A stretch of DNA of 64,000 nt, taken from NCBI RefSeq assembly GCF_002778325.1, contig NZ_NESI01000002.1, positions 434,001 to 498,000 on the forward strand, given 5' to 3'. Shown here one piece after another: positions 40,766 to 48,797 of this stretch (within the stretch, counting starts at the first letter, position 1; every line of letters begins with the position of its first letter). Under the pieces are notes generated by a model that saw only the letters and a program-made list of their open reading frames with translations, did no database searches and had not been told where the DNA came from. A program made the position numbers and the translations under genes. This DNA comes from Limnohabitans sp. B9-3. Lineage in GTDB: Bacteria > Pseudomonadota > Gammaproteobacteria > Burkholderiales > Burkholderiaceae_C.

Positions 40766-40796
40766 ATCAGCTAGATCAGCTAGATCAGCTAGATCA
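40761..40796. repeat. Four perfect copies of a 9-bp tandem repeat (GCTAGATCA)
   Basis: Copies at 40761-40769, 40770-40778, 40779-40787 and 40788-40796 are identical. The array lies between two convergent genes and holds both stop codons: TAG of the reductase gene in copy 1 and TGA of the ROK gene in copy 4. As the unit is three codons long, every copy carries an in-frame TAG on the plus strand and an in-frame TGA on the minus strand. Confidence 0.97.
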
Positions 40797-41993
40797 AACC
40801 GCGTTGTCTTGCTTTAAGAAAATATCTTTGTCAGGAAAGAATTGCGCATGCAGCGGCAACAGCGAGCCGCCCAGCGCGCGGGCATGGTTGCCCACGCGGC
40901 CCGCCAAAATTTGGGGCTGATGAAGAATGCCGTCAAAGCTGAAGTCGGCCAAGTGCTGCTGTGTTTGGGCGATCAAGGCTTGCATGAGCAACGGGTTGAG
41001 CGAGCCGTCAATCACCACGGCATCGAGGTCGAGCAGGGCAGCGGCACTGGTCACGGTCATGGCCAGCGCTTGGGCGGCTTGGGTGAGCCAAGGTTGGGTC
41101 CAAGATTGATAGGCGGCATCCATGATGTGGTCTTGTTGTACCAGCAGCGGATCGTGGCCTGCGGCCATCAAGGTTTGTTCGAGCTGCCAGCCCGAGGCGC
41201 GCTCTAGCAGTTGCGGGTGTTTGAGTCCGTTGCCCCGCGGCATGGGCAATGAGCCGATGGCGCCCGCGTTGCCACGCGGTCCGTTGACGATGTGGCCGTC
41301 CATCACCAAGCCGCCGCCGACAAAAGTGCCCACATAGACGTACAGAAAGTTGGGTACATCGCGGCCTAAGCCTTGCACCAACTCAGCCACGCACGCGGCT
41401 GTCGTGTCTTTGGCAAATTCAACGGGCAGGGTGGACAAGGCTTGCACCTCGTGCACCAAGTCGATGTGTTCCCAATCGACCATGGCTTTGCCCGCCTCGG
41501 GGCCCATCAAGTCGCCCCATTGGTGCATGGCCAATGGCGCGCTCAAGCCAATACCCACTGTGCGCGACCACGCATCAGCGCCCATGCGTCGTTGCATGAG
41601 TTTCAAACCTTCTTTGATTTTGGGCAGCACCTCGGTGGGCGAGGGGTAGGCGTAGCTTTGCTGCCATTGGTGGCGCATTTGCCCCACGAAGTCGGTGACC
41701 ACCACTTCCAAGCTGCGGCGGCCCACTTGCAGGCCAATGCTGTACGCACCGTCCGGGTTGATGGAGAGCGGCACCGACGGCTGGCCCATCTTGCCGCGAA
41801 TGCGGTCTTGTTTGAGCAGCAGCCCATCGTCGAGCAAACGGTTGACGATGATCGACACCGTTTGGGTCGACAGTTGCGTGAGCCGCGCCAAATCGGCTTT
41901 GGGAATGGCGCCCGCATGACGAATGGCGCGCAGCACTGTGCGCTCATTGAATTGGCGCATGCCCGTGTGGTTGGACCCACGCATGGTTTTCAT
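40794..41993 (-). CDS. ROK-family transcriptional repressor (XylR/NagC-like)
   Basis: 399 residues. N-terminal winged helix-turn-helix (KADLARLTQLSTQTVSIIVN, about 33-52) followed by a ROK sugar-kinase-like domain (VGIGLSAPLAM, VYVGTFVGGGLVMDG). The zinc-binding cysteine motif CGCGxxGC of typical ROK proteins is missing; the corresponding stretch reads GAIGSLPMPRGNGLKHPQLL. It is translated in overlap with fucU and is divergent from a fructose/ribose-type ABC operon. A matching TTTAGTTAGT palindrome in the divergent region is the probable operator. Confidence 0.9.
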   Translation of the reverse strand: MKTMRGSNHTGMRQFNERTVLRAIRHAGAIPKADLARLTQLSTQTVSIIVNRLLDDGLLLKQDRIRGKMGQPSVPLSINPDGAYSIGLQVGRRSLEVVVTDFVGQMRHQWQQSYAYPSPTEVLPKIKEGLKLMQRRMGADAWSRTVGIGLSAPLAMHQWGDLMGPEAGKAMVDWEHIDLVHEVQALSTLPVEFAKDTTAACVAELVQGLGRDVPNFLYVYVGTFVGGGLVMDGHIVNGPRGNAGAIGSLPMPRGNGLKHPQLLERASGWQLEQTLMAAGHDPLLVQQDHIMDAAYQSWTQPWLTQAAQALAMTVTSAAALLDLDAVVIDGSLNPLLMQALIAQTQQHLADFSFDGILHQPQILAGRVGNHARALGGSLLPLHAQFFPDKDIFLKQDNAV

Positions 41994-42430
41994 AACAAGA
42001 TCACGCCTTTGCAGAACATCGCATTGCCGTAGGCCGTGCCTTCACCGGTTTGCACAATCAAACTCGCGCCTTTGATTTTTTCGTAAAACGCAAAGCGCTC
42101 TACGGCTTCCACCTGTGCCTTGTTCAAACTTTCTTGGGCCACCAAATCGACCACGGCTTGCTGCGCTGATGTGCGATGGTCTGCGGCGCTTTGGCACACC
42201 TGCATGTACGCAGCGGGCTGGGCCACGTCTGTGGCGAGCGGGAACACTGACAGTACGGCTTGGCTGACACGCGTCAAGCTCAAGCCGGGCAGGCGCACCA
42301 CCGGTTTGCCGTGTGCCAAAAAGTCGGCCGTGAAGTTGGCGTCCACCACGGCCACCCATTCGCCGTGGCCCATGGCGCACAGGTGCATCAGCAGTTCTGG
42401 GGTGAGGATGGGGTCGATGCCTTTGAGCAC
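41990..42430 (-). CDS. fucU: RbsD/FucU-family sugar mutarotase
   Basis: 146 residues. Matches the RbsD/FucU fold: LKGIDPILTPELLMHLCAMG at the start, the conserved GHGEWVAVVDANF, and the C-terminal TGEGTAYGNAMFCKGVI. These proteins speed up interconversion of sugar anomers (fucose, ribose, possibly fructose) so that the correct form reaches the kinase or transporter. It is cotranscribed with the ROK gene (ATGA overlap) and divergent from an ABC sugar importer. Confidence 0.87.
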   Translation of the reverse strand: MLKGIDPILTPELLMHLCAMGHGEWVAVVDANFTADFLAHGKPVVRLPGLSLTRVSQAVLSVFPLATDVAQPAAYMQVCQSAADHRTSAQQAVVDLVAQESLNKAQVEAVERFAFYEKIKGASLIVQTGEGTAYGNAMFCKGVILL

Positions 42431-42508
42431 GTTTTTTTCCTTAAATTGTTATTTTTGACAGAGCTGAGAGCATGCCTGCATTTTGAACCATGGCTGGCTA
42501 GGGAATGT

Positions 42509-42537
42509 ACTAACTAAACCAAGTTGATTTAGTTAGT
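42509..42537. promoter_or_regulatory. ROK-type operator palindrome
   Basis: Perfect 10-bp arms ACTAACTAAA (42509-42518) and TTTAGTTAGT (42528-42537) separated by nine bases. The TTAGTTAG/CTAACTAA core is the classic operator of XylR/ROK repressors. It overlaps a possible -35 element TTGATT (42524-42529) spaced 18 bases from TACAGT (42548-42553), so bound repressor would block the ABC operon promoter. Position and shape support autoregulation of fucU-ROK too. Confidence 0.75.
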
Positions 42538-42607
42538 CGACTTGTTTTACAGTTACACCGCGGCGCAAGAAGCGCTGGCGATGTCCAACAAACCATCTGG
42601 AGACTCC

Positions 42608-43606
42608 ATGAAATCAATTGCCCCCAAACTGATGCTGTCCGCTGTTGTGCTGGCTGCGACCAGCGCTTACGCCGCTGAACCCGTGATCGGTTTGATCACC
42701 AAAACCGAGACCAACCCTTTCTTCGTGAAGATGAAAGAGGGCGCACAAGCAGAAGCTAAGAAATTGGGTGCAAAGGTGTTGTCTGCCGCCGGTAAGGCCG
42801 ATGGCGACAACGCAGGTCAAGTCACCGCCATGGAAAACATGATCGCCGCCGGTGCCAAAACCATTTTGATCACCCCCAGCGACTCCAAAGCTATCGTGCC
42901 CGCCATCAAGAAGGCGCAAGCTCAAGGCGTGATGGTCATCGCGTTGGACAGCCCCACCGAACCCGCCAACGCCACGGACGCCTTGTTCGCCACTGACAAC
43001 TACAAAGCCGGTGTGTTCATTGGCCAATACGCCAAGGCAGCGTTGGGCGGCAAAAAGCCCGTCATCGCCACGCTCGATTTGTTCCCTGGCCACCCCGTGG
43101 GAGCACAACGCCACAATGGTTTCTTGCAAGGCTATGGCTTGACATCTCTGGATGCCAAGAGCAACGAGTTGGCCAAGCCTGCTGAAGTGGTGTGTATGGC
43201 CGACAGCTTCGGCGACCGCGCCAAAGGCCAAACCGGCATGGAAAACTGCTTGCAAAAGAACCCCGACATCAACGTGGTCTACACCATCAACGAACCCGCT
43301 GCTGCCGGTGCTTACAACGCACTCAAAGCCGCTGGCAAAGAAAAAGGTGTGTTGATCGTGTCGGTCGACGGTGGCTGCGCTGGCATCAAAGACGTGGGCG
43401 CTGGCGTAATCGCTGCGACATCACAACAATACCCCTTGCGCATGGCTGCGATGGGCGTGGCGGCTGGCGTTGAATACGCCAAGACAGGCAAAAAAGTCAG
43501 CGGTTACACCGACACAGGCGTGACCCTGATTGCCGCCAAAGCATTGCCAGGCGTTGACAGCAAAGACGTGAAAACTGGCACAGACTTGTGCTGGGGCAAC
43601 AAGTAA
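42608..43606 (+). CDS. Sugar ABC transporter binding protein (CUT2, fructose/ribose type)
   Basis: 332 residues with a signal peptide ending at AYAAE (about residue 23). The mature start EPVIGLITKTETNPFFVKM is typical for family 2 periplasmic proteins (RbsB/FrcB). It has SDSKAIVPAIKKAQAQGV and TINEPAAAGAYNAL, as in FrcB-like fructose-binding proteins. Fructose is favoured because a fructokinase-like gene ends the operon, but another hexose or pentose is possible. ATG 42608 follows a GGAGA ribosome binding site; the open frame to 42542 is not used. Two hairpins follow the stop. Confidence 0.86.
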   Translation: MKSIAPKLMLSAVVLAATSAYAAEPVIGLITKTETNPFFVKMKEGAQAEAKKLGAKVLSAAGKADGDNAGQVTAMENMIAAGAKTILITPSDSKAIVPAIKKAQAQGVMVIALDSPTEPANATDALFATDNYKAGVFIGQYAKAALGGKKPVIATLDLFPGHPVGAQRHNGFLQGYGLTSLDAKSNELAKPAEVVCMADSFGDRAKGQTGMENCLQKNPDINVVYTINEPAAAGAYNALKAAGKEKGVLIVSVDGGCAGIKDVGAGVIAATSQQYPLRMAAMGVAAGVEYAKTGKKVSGYTDTGVTLIAAKALPGVDSKDVKTGTDLCWGNK

Positions 43607-43620
43607 GGCAAGAGCCTCAT

Positions 43621-43643
43621 GTCTCGTGACAATGTCACGAGAC
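43621..43643 (+). terminator. Hairpin 1 behind binding-protein gene
   Basis: A perfect 10-bp stem GTCTCGTGAC/GTCACGAGAC with the three-base loop AAT (43621-43630 with 43634-43643). No T-run follows, so it more likely protects the mRNA 3' end than terminates transcription. Confidence 0.65.
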
Positions 43644-43649
43644 GCTGAA

Positions 43650-43672
43650 CAAGGGGGCCACGTGCCCCCTTG
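43650..43672 (+). terminator. Hairpin 2 (terminator-like) behind binding-protein gene
   Basis: A 9-bp stem CAAGGGGGC/GCCCCCTTG (43650-43658 with 43664-43672), loop CACGT, followed by GGTTTTA. Partly terminator-like; with hairpin 1 it would let the binding-protein part of the message exceed the permease part. Confidence 0.7.
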
Positions 43673-43709
43673 GGTTTTATGTTTCGATTCGAAAATTTAG
43701 GCAAATCGT

Positions 43710-44669
43710 ATGAACTCCTTCAAAGACAAGCTGCCCCCGTTGGGCACGCTGGGTCCCTTGATCGCGCTGGTGTTGGCTTGTGTGTTTTTCGCCAGCCAAA
43801 GCGACCGCTTTTTGAGCACCCAAAACTTCTCGCTGATCTTGGCGCAAGTCATGGTGGTGGGCGTGATTGCGATTGGCCAAACCCTCATCATCTTGACCGC
43901 GGGGATTGACTTGTCGTGTGGCATGGTCATGGCGCTCGGCGGCATTGTGATGACCAAATTTGCTTCCGACTTCGGCCTCTCCACGCCCGTGGCCATGGCC
44001 TGCGGTTTGTTGGTGACCACCGCATTTGGCTACTTAAATGGCGTGTTGGTGACGCGCATCAAACTGCCGCCCTTCATCGTGACCTTGGGCACGCTGAACA
44101 TCGCGTTTGCCATCACGCAGTTGTACTCGGGTTCACAAACCATCACCGATATTCCACCCGGCATGACTTGGTTGGGCAACACCTTCAGCCTGGGCGGCGC
44201 TTCCGTCAGTTACGGTGTGCTCATGATGTTGGGCTTGTATTTATTCACATGGTTTGCGCTAAGAGAAACCGCCGCAGGCCGCCATGTGTACGCTGTGGGC
44301 AACAGCCCTGAAGCCACACGATTGACCGGCATTCCGACCGAAAAGGTGTTGCTGGGCGTGTATGTGCTGGCAGGCCTGTGTTACGGCGTGGCCGCCATGC
44401 TGGGCGTGGCCCGCACAGGCGCCGGTGACCCCAATGCCGGACAAACCGAAAACTTAGACGCCATCACCGCCGTGGTGCTGGGCGGCACCAGCTTGTTTGG
44501 GGGCCGAGGCATTGTGTTGGGCACCTTGGTGGGCGCGCTGATTGTGGGCGTGTTCCGCAACGGCCTGACGCTCATGGGCGTGTCGTCGGTGTACCAAATT
44601 TTGGTGACTGGTATTTTGGTGATCTTGGCTGTGGCCACCGATCAACTCTCACGCAAGGGAGCGCGTTAA
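43710..44669 (+). CDS. Sugar ABC transporter permease (RbsC/FrcC type)
   Basis: 319 residues, eight to ten hydrophobic segments. CUT2 permease signatures are visible: TLIILTAGIDLSCGMVMALG and VVLGGTSLFGGRGIVLGTLVGA. It forms a homodimeric channel in the inner membrane. It is preceded by two hairpins and followed after two bases by the ATPase gene. Confidence 0.9.
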   Translation: MNSFKDKLPPLGTLGPLIALVLACVFFASQSDRFLSTQNFSLILAQVMVVGVIAIGQTLIILTAGIDLSCGMVMALGGIVMTKFASDFGLSTPVAMACGLLVTTAFGYLNGVLVTRIKLPPFIVTLGTLNIAFAITQLYSGSQTITDIPPGMTWLGNTFSLGGASVSYGVLMMLGLYLFTWFALRETAAGRHVYAVGNSPEATRLTGIPTEKVLLGVYVLAGLCYGVAAMLGVARTGAGDPNAGQTENLDAITAVVLGGTSLFGGRGIVLGTLVGALIVGVFRNGLTLMGVSSVYQILVTGILVILAVATDQLSRKGAR

Positions 44670-44671
44670 TC

Positions 44672-45463
44672 ATGAGTGATACACACAAAATCGTGATGGA
44701 GGCCAAGGGCCTGGTCAAACGCTATGGGCAAGTGACAGCTTTGGATGGCGCAGACTTTGAACTGCGCGCGGGCGAAATTTTGGCCGTCATTGGTGACAAC
44801 GGCGCAGGTAAGTCCTCGCTCATCAAATGTTTGTCGGGGGCCACGGTGCCCGATGAAGGCTTGATCTCTTTGGACGGCAACCCTATTTATTTCAAATCAC
44901 CCATCGATGCACGCCGTGCTGGCATTGAAACCGTCTACCAAGACTTGGCGGTTGCCCCCGCGATGAGCATTGCCGAAAACTTATTCTTGGGCCGTGAAAT
45001 TCGCCGTGAAGGCTTTGCGGGCAACGTGCTGCGCATGCTCGACAAAAAGAAAATGTTGGCGCAAAGTATTGAGCGCATGAACGACCTCAAAGTGGGCATT
45101 CGCTCCATGACGCAAGCAGTGGAAACTTTGTCTGGCGGTCAGCGCCAATGCGTGGCGGTGTCGCGTGCAGCAGCTTTTGCACAGCACGTGGTCATCATGG
45201 ACGAGCCCACCGCCGCGCTCGGCGTGAAAGAGGGCAACATGGTGCTCGAGCTGATTCGCCGTGTGCGCGACAAAGGCCTGCCCGTGGTGCTGATCTCGCA
45301 CAACATGCCCCATGTGTTTGAAATTGCAGACCGCATCCATGTGGCCCGCTTGGGCAAACGTGCCGCCGTGTTGAACCCCAAGAAAATCAGCATGAGCGAC
45401 ACCGTGGCGGTGATGACCGGCGCGATGAAACCTGAAGACATTCCGCTGGAGTGCTTGGCTTGA
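44672..45463 (+). CDS. Sugar ABC transporter ATPase (FrcA-like, single domain)
   Basis: 263 residues with Walker A GDNGAGKSSL, signature LSGGQRQCVAVSRA and Walker B VVIMDEPTAALGVKE. Unlike RbsA/AraG (about 500 residues, two ATPase domains), it has only one domain, the form seen in the FrcABC fructose importer of rhizobia. The signature has Cys after RQ (RQCVAVSR) rather than RVAIAR, as is common in this subfamily. Confidence 0.88.
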   Translation: MSDTHKIVMEAKGLVKRYGQVTALDGADFELRAGEILAVIGDNGAGKSSLIKCLSGATVPDEGLISLDGNPIYFKSPIDARRAGIETVYQDLAVAPAMSIAENLFLGREIRREGFAGNVLRMLDKKKMLAQSIERMNDLKVGIRSMTQAVETLSGGQRQCVAVSRAAAFAQHVVIMDEPTAALGVKEGNMVLELIRRVRDKGLPVVLISHNMPHVFEIADRIHVARLGKRAAVLNPKKISMSDTVAVMTGAMKPEDIPLECLA

Positions 45464-46464
45464 CAGCCGCGTTGCAAGCCGTGCCGGGTCAGGCGTCCGC
45501 ACACACGCCCGTTTGGGTGCTGGGTGAGGCGTTGATGGATTGCATCTCGCAGCCTGACGGCTCGCTGCAACCTTTGCTGGGCGGCAGCCCTTACAACTTG
45601 GCCTGCGCCACCGCCTTGCAAGGCATGGATGTGGGGTTCATCAACCCTTTCTCGACCGATGTGTTCGGTCAATCGTTGCTCGACCATTTGGTGCTCAACA
45701 AGGCGCGCAGTTTGTTGCCTCGTTCGGCTTTGCCGACGGCGTTGGCGGTGGTGCAAGTCACGCAGGGGCAGCCCAGTTATGGCTTTTACCGAGAAGGCAT
45801 TGCCGATCGAGATTACCAAGTGGCCGATGTGGTGGCATTGCTCAAAACCTCACCCACTGGCGTGTTGCACACGGGCTCACTGATGGCTATGCCGCCCGAG
45901 CATCACAAAGTGTTGCAAATCATCGCAGCGGCCAAACAGCTGGGTTGGACCATCAGCGTGGATGTGAATTTGCGCCCGCGCGTCGCCACCGATGTGCCCG
46001 CGTACCTGAGTGCTGTGCGAGACGTCGCGGCCCACGCCGATTGGCTCAAAGCCAGCGATGAAGACCTTGAGCTTTTGGGGTTCAAAGACGTGCGCTTTAC
46101 CAATGCCTCAGGATTGGCCGCACATTGGATGCAGCAAGGCTGTTCACGCGTCGCGTTGACCTTTGGCGGGCAGGGTGCTTATTTACAAATTGGCGCTGAG
46201 CGCGATCAGGCAGCTGCACCCCTTGTAAACGTGGTCGACACCGTAGGAGCAGGCGACACGTTTTGGGGCAATTGCTTGGCCGATTGGGTGCTGCATGACA
46301 CCGTGAGTAACCTCATGCACGCGCAAGAACGTTTGGGGGACACCTTAGAGCGCGCATTGGTTGCTGCGGCGATCAATTGCACGCGGGAAGGTTGCAAGCC
46401 ACCCAATGCCACAGATTTGGCTGCCGAATTAAAGGGGCATTTGCCAACCCCGCTGACGGTTTAA
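45460..46464 (+). CDS. PfkB-family fructokinase-like sugar kinase
   Basis: 334 residues from TTG 45460. PfkB signatures: LLGGSPYNLACATALQGMDV near the start and VDTVGAGDTFWGN with catalytic Asp 266. Fructokinase is the best guess: it ends the fructose/ribose-type ABC operon and resembles the second kinase encoded convergently. TTG 45460 overlaps the ATPase stop (TTGA) and has GGAG eight bases upstream; GTG 45451 is an alternative. It converges on the other kinase with a 4-base overlap of stop codons. Confidence 0.82.
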   Translation: MTAALQAVPGQASAHTPVWVLGEALMDCISQPDGSLQPLLGGSPYNLACATALQGMDVGFINPFSTDVFGQSLLDHLVLNKARSLLPRSALPTALAVVQVTQGQPSYGFYREGIADRDYQVADVVALLKTSPTGVLHTGSLMAMPPEHHKVLQIIAAAKQLGWTISVDVNLRPRVATDVPAYLSAVRDVAAHADWLKASDEDLELLGFKDVRFTNASGLAAHWMQQGCSRVALTFGGQGAYLQIGAERDQAAAPLVNVVDTVGAGDTFWGNCLADWVLHDTVSNLMHAQERLGDTLERALVAAAINCTREGCKPPNATDLAAELKGHLPTPLTV

Positions 46465-47471
46465 ACGACGGAGGGATGGGCTTCGGCCCACGACTCAGCC
46501 TCTTGCCAAGTGGGGGGCACGCAACCGCGTTGTTGCACACACAAGCTGGCACTGGCAATTGCATGTCCCAGCAATTGGTGTGTTTGTGCATTACTCAGGG
46601 CATTGAGCGTTGTCAGCGTTTTTTGCTTGGGTGCAAGGTTGACCAACGCAGCCAGTAGGCCCGCTAAAAAGCTGTCGCCTGCGCCCACGGTGTCGATCAC
46701 CGCCAACGCGCTTGGCTCTTTGGCAAACACAGCGATGCCAGATGCGGTGAGCAACCAAGCCCCTTCAGCACCCAAAGTGAGCGCAACCAATTGCGCCTTG
46801 GTGTTGGCGAGCAAGTGCTTGGCTTGTTCGAGGTGGGTTGCGCCATTGAGCTGTAGATGTGCCAAGTCTTCATCGCTGACCTTGATAATGTCTGCCTCGT
46901 TCAAAAAAGACATCACGCACGTGCGATAGCTGTCCAAATCGGGCATGACGGAGGGGCGCAAATTGGCGTCGATGACGATGCATTGACCCAAAGCCTTTTG
47001 GGTCTTGAGCCAAGGCAAGTACAAATCTTGATCGCGCGGGTCCAGTGCCAATGCGCCGCAACACACCAGATCCAATGCCTCGTGCTGAGTGCAATCGGAT
47101 TGCATCTGTTGCGAAGTAACTTGGCGGTCTGCCACGCCTTCGCGATAAAACGCATAACTCGGGTGGCCGTCTGCGTTCACATTCACCACAGCCAACGAGG
47201 TCACAGCTTGAATGGGGGCGGGTTGCGACAACACCACGCCATCAGCACACATTTGGGCGCACAGGTCTTGTCCCAAACGGTCGAAAGAAAACGGATTGAG
47301 GTACGTGGTGCCCACCCCTTGGCGCGACAGTGCCCGTGCCAAGTTGTAAACCGCACCGCCCAGGCACGGGGTGAATTTGCCGTCCTTGGGGTCGGCAATC
47401 AAATCGATCAAGGCTTCGCCAGCGATGGCTGCGCGAATTTTTGTACGTTGCAAAGAGGTCCCCGCGGTCAT
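46461..47471 (-). CDS. PfkB-family fructokinase of the sucrose locus
   Basis: 336 residues. It has GEALIDLIADPKDGKFTPCLGG, the fructokinase-type N-terminus (GExLxD, then GGAVYNLARALS), and the catalytic VIDTVGAGDSFLAG. It would phosphorylate the fructose released from sucrose by the neighbouring GH13 enzyme. Start ATG 47471; it lies one base after the MFS transporter stop, so cotranscription is near certain. It shares its general plan, but not close sequence, with the kinase gene convergent on it. Confidence 0.85.
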   Translation of the reverse strand: MTAGTSLQRTKIRAAIAGEALIDLIADPKDGKFTPCLGGAVYNLARALSRQGVGTTYLNPFSFDRLGQDLCAQMCADGVVLSQPAPIQAVTSLAVVNVNADGHPSYAFYREGVADRQVTSQQMQSDCTQHEALDLVCCGALALDPRDQDLYLPWLKTQKALGQCIVIDANLRPSVMPDLDSYRTCVMSFLNEADIIKVSDEDLAHLQLNGATHLEQAKHLLANTKAQLVALTLGAEGAWLLTASGIAVFAKEPSALAVIDTVGAGDSFLAGLLAALVNLAPKQKTLTTLNALSNAQTHQLLGHAIASASLCVQQRGCVPPTWQEAESWAEAHPSVV

Positions 47472-47472
47472 G

Positions 47473-48777
47473 TCAGTCCTCGGTTTTCACGCGCAGGGTC
47501 AACACCGCGGCAATGGCTAAAAAGCAGCCGGCCAGTTGGATGACGTGACGCGGGTCACCGCCTAAAAGGCTATTGAAGAACAGCGGTAAGGTCAGCATTT
47601 GAATGATCATGGGCAACACAATGAACATGTTGAAAATACCCATGTAAACGCCAGCGCGCTCAGCCGGAATGCTTTTCGCCAACATGATGTAGGGGTTGCC
47701 CATGATGCTGGCCCAAGCCAAGCCAACGCCAACCATGGGAAGAAACAGCCAAGTTTGGTCTTGGATGGTCGGCAGCATCCACATGCCCAAGCCAGCCAAA
47801 CTCAAACAGACTGCGTGAACCAACTTAGGGCCGAAGCGGCGCGTCAGCGGAATCAAACCAAAGGCAGCGAGAAAGGCGATGAAGTTGTAAAAGCCGCCAA
47901 TTTGACCGTTCAGCAAGCCTGCATCTCGAAAACCTTGTGCACTGGCGTCGCTCGTATCGAAGATGGAACGTGCCAACGAGGGCACGATGTAAATCCAGTA
48001 GCACATCATGCCGTACCACTGAAACAGCTTCATCCACCACAACTGACGCATGGTTTGTGGCATGTCGCGAATGGCATCGCGCACCTCACGCAGGGTGGCG
48101 CTGATGCCACGCGGTTTGGCCAAGATGGCGTTTCTTTCGCTCATGCTCAATGGCAGTTCTGGCGTGGATCGCACCGACCACCACACGGTGGTGAGCGACA
48201 ACACGGACCCAATCAAAAACGCAATCACGGTGATGTGCGGAATGTTGCTGGCATTGACGGCGTCTTTGTTCAGGCCAAACCAAAACAGCAGCGACGGCGT
48301 CAGGTAAGCCAGGGTTTGAGCCAGTCCTGTGAAGGCGCTTTGTGTCAAAAATCCGAGTGAATGTTGGTCGGGGTTGAGGCGGTCACTGACGTAGGCGCGG
48401 TAAGGCTCCATCGTCACGTTGTTGGCGGCATCCAAAATCCACAACAAGCTCGCTGCAAACCACAGCGTGGGGCTGTAAGGCATGAACAGCAAGCAAATGC
48501 TGCACAAAATAGCGCCCACCATGAAGAATGGTGTGCGTCTGCCCCAGCGGCTGATGGTTCGGTCGCTCATGGCACCCACGATGGGTTGCACCAAGAGGCC
48601 CGTCATGGGGCCTGCCAACCACAGCAAAGGCAAACTGGCTTCGTCAGCCCCCAAGTACTGGTAAATGGGGCTCATGTTGGCTTGTTGCAGGCCAAAGCTG
48701 TATTGGATGCCGAAGAATCCAAAGTTCATGCTGAGGATTTGCCAAAACGAAAGTCTGGGTTTAAGGCCTGAAGTCAT
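47473..48777 (-). CDS. MFS sucrose/maltose transporter (SLC45/SuxC-like)
   Basis: 434 residues, about 12 membrane segments. The first segment GIQYSFGLQQANMSPIYQYL is the signature of plant-type and bacterial sucrose/maltose carriers (SLC45, SuxC), followed by GPMTGLLVQPIVGAMSDR and the loop RWGRRTPFF. It would carry sucrose across the inner membrane, coupled to protons. ATG 48777 is preceded by GAGGGAGA. The gene is flanked by the GH13 gene and fructokinase gene on the same strand, as expected for sucrose uptake. Confidence 0.85.
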   Translation of the reverse strand: MTSGLKPRLSFWQILSMNFGFFGIQYSFGLQQANMSPIYQYLGADEASLPLLWLAGPMTGLLVQPIVGAMSDRTISRWGRRTPFFMVGAILCSICLLFMPYSPTLWFAASLLWILDAANNVTMEPYRAYVSDRLNPDQHSLGFLTQSAFTGLAQTLAYLTPSLLFWFGLNKDAVNASNIPHITVIAFLIGSVLSLTTVWWSVRSTPELPLSMSERNAILAKPRGISATLREVRDAIRDMPQTMRQLWWMKLFQWYGMMCYWIYIVPSLARSIFDTSDASAQGFRDAGLLNGQIGGFYNFIAFLAAFGLIPLTRRFGPKLVHAVCLSLAGLGMWMLPTIQDQTWLFLPMVGVGLAWASIMGNPYIMLAKSIPAERAGVYMGIFNMFIVLPMIIQMLTLPLFFNSLLGGDPRHVIQLAGCFLAIAAVLTLRVKTED

Positions 48778-48797
48778 GGTGCGTCTCCCTCTTGTTG

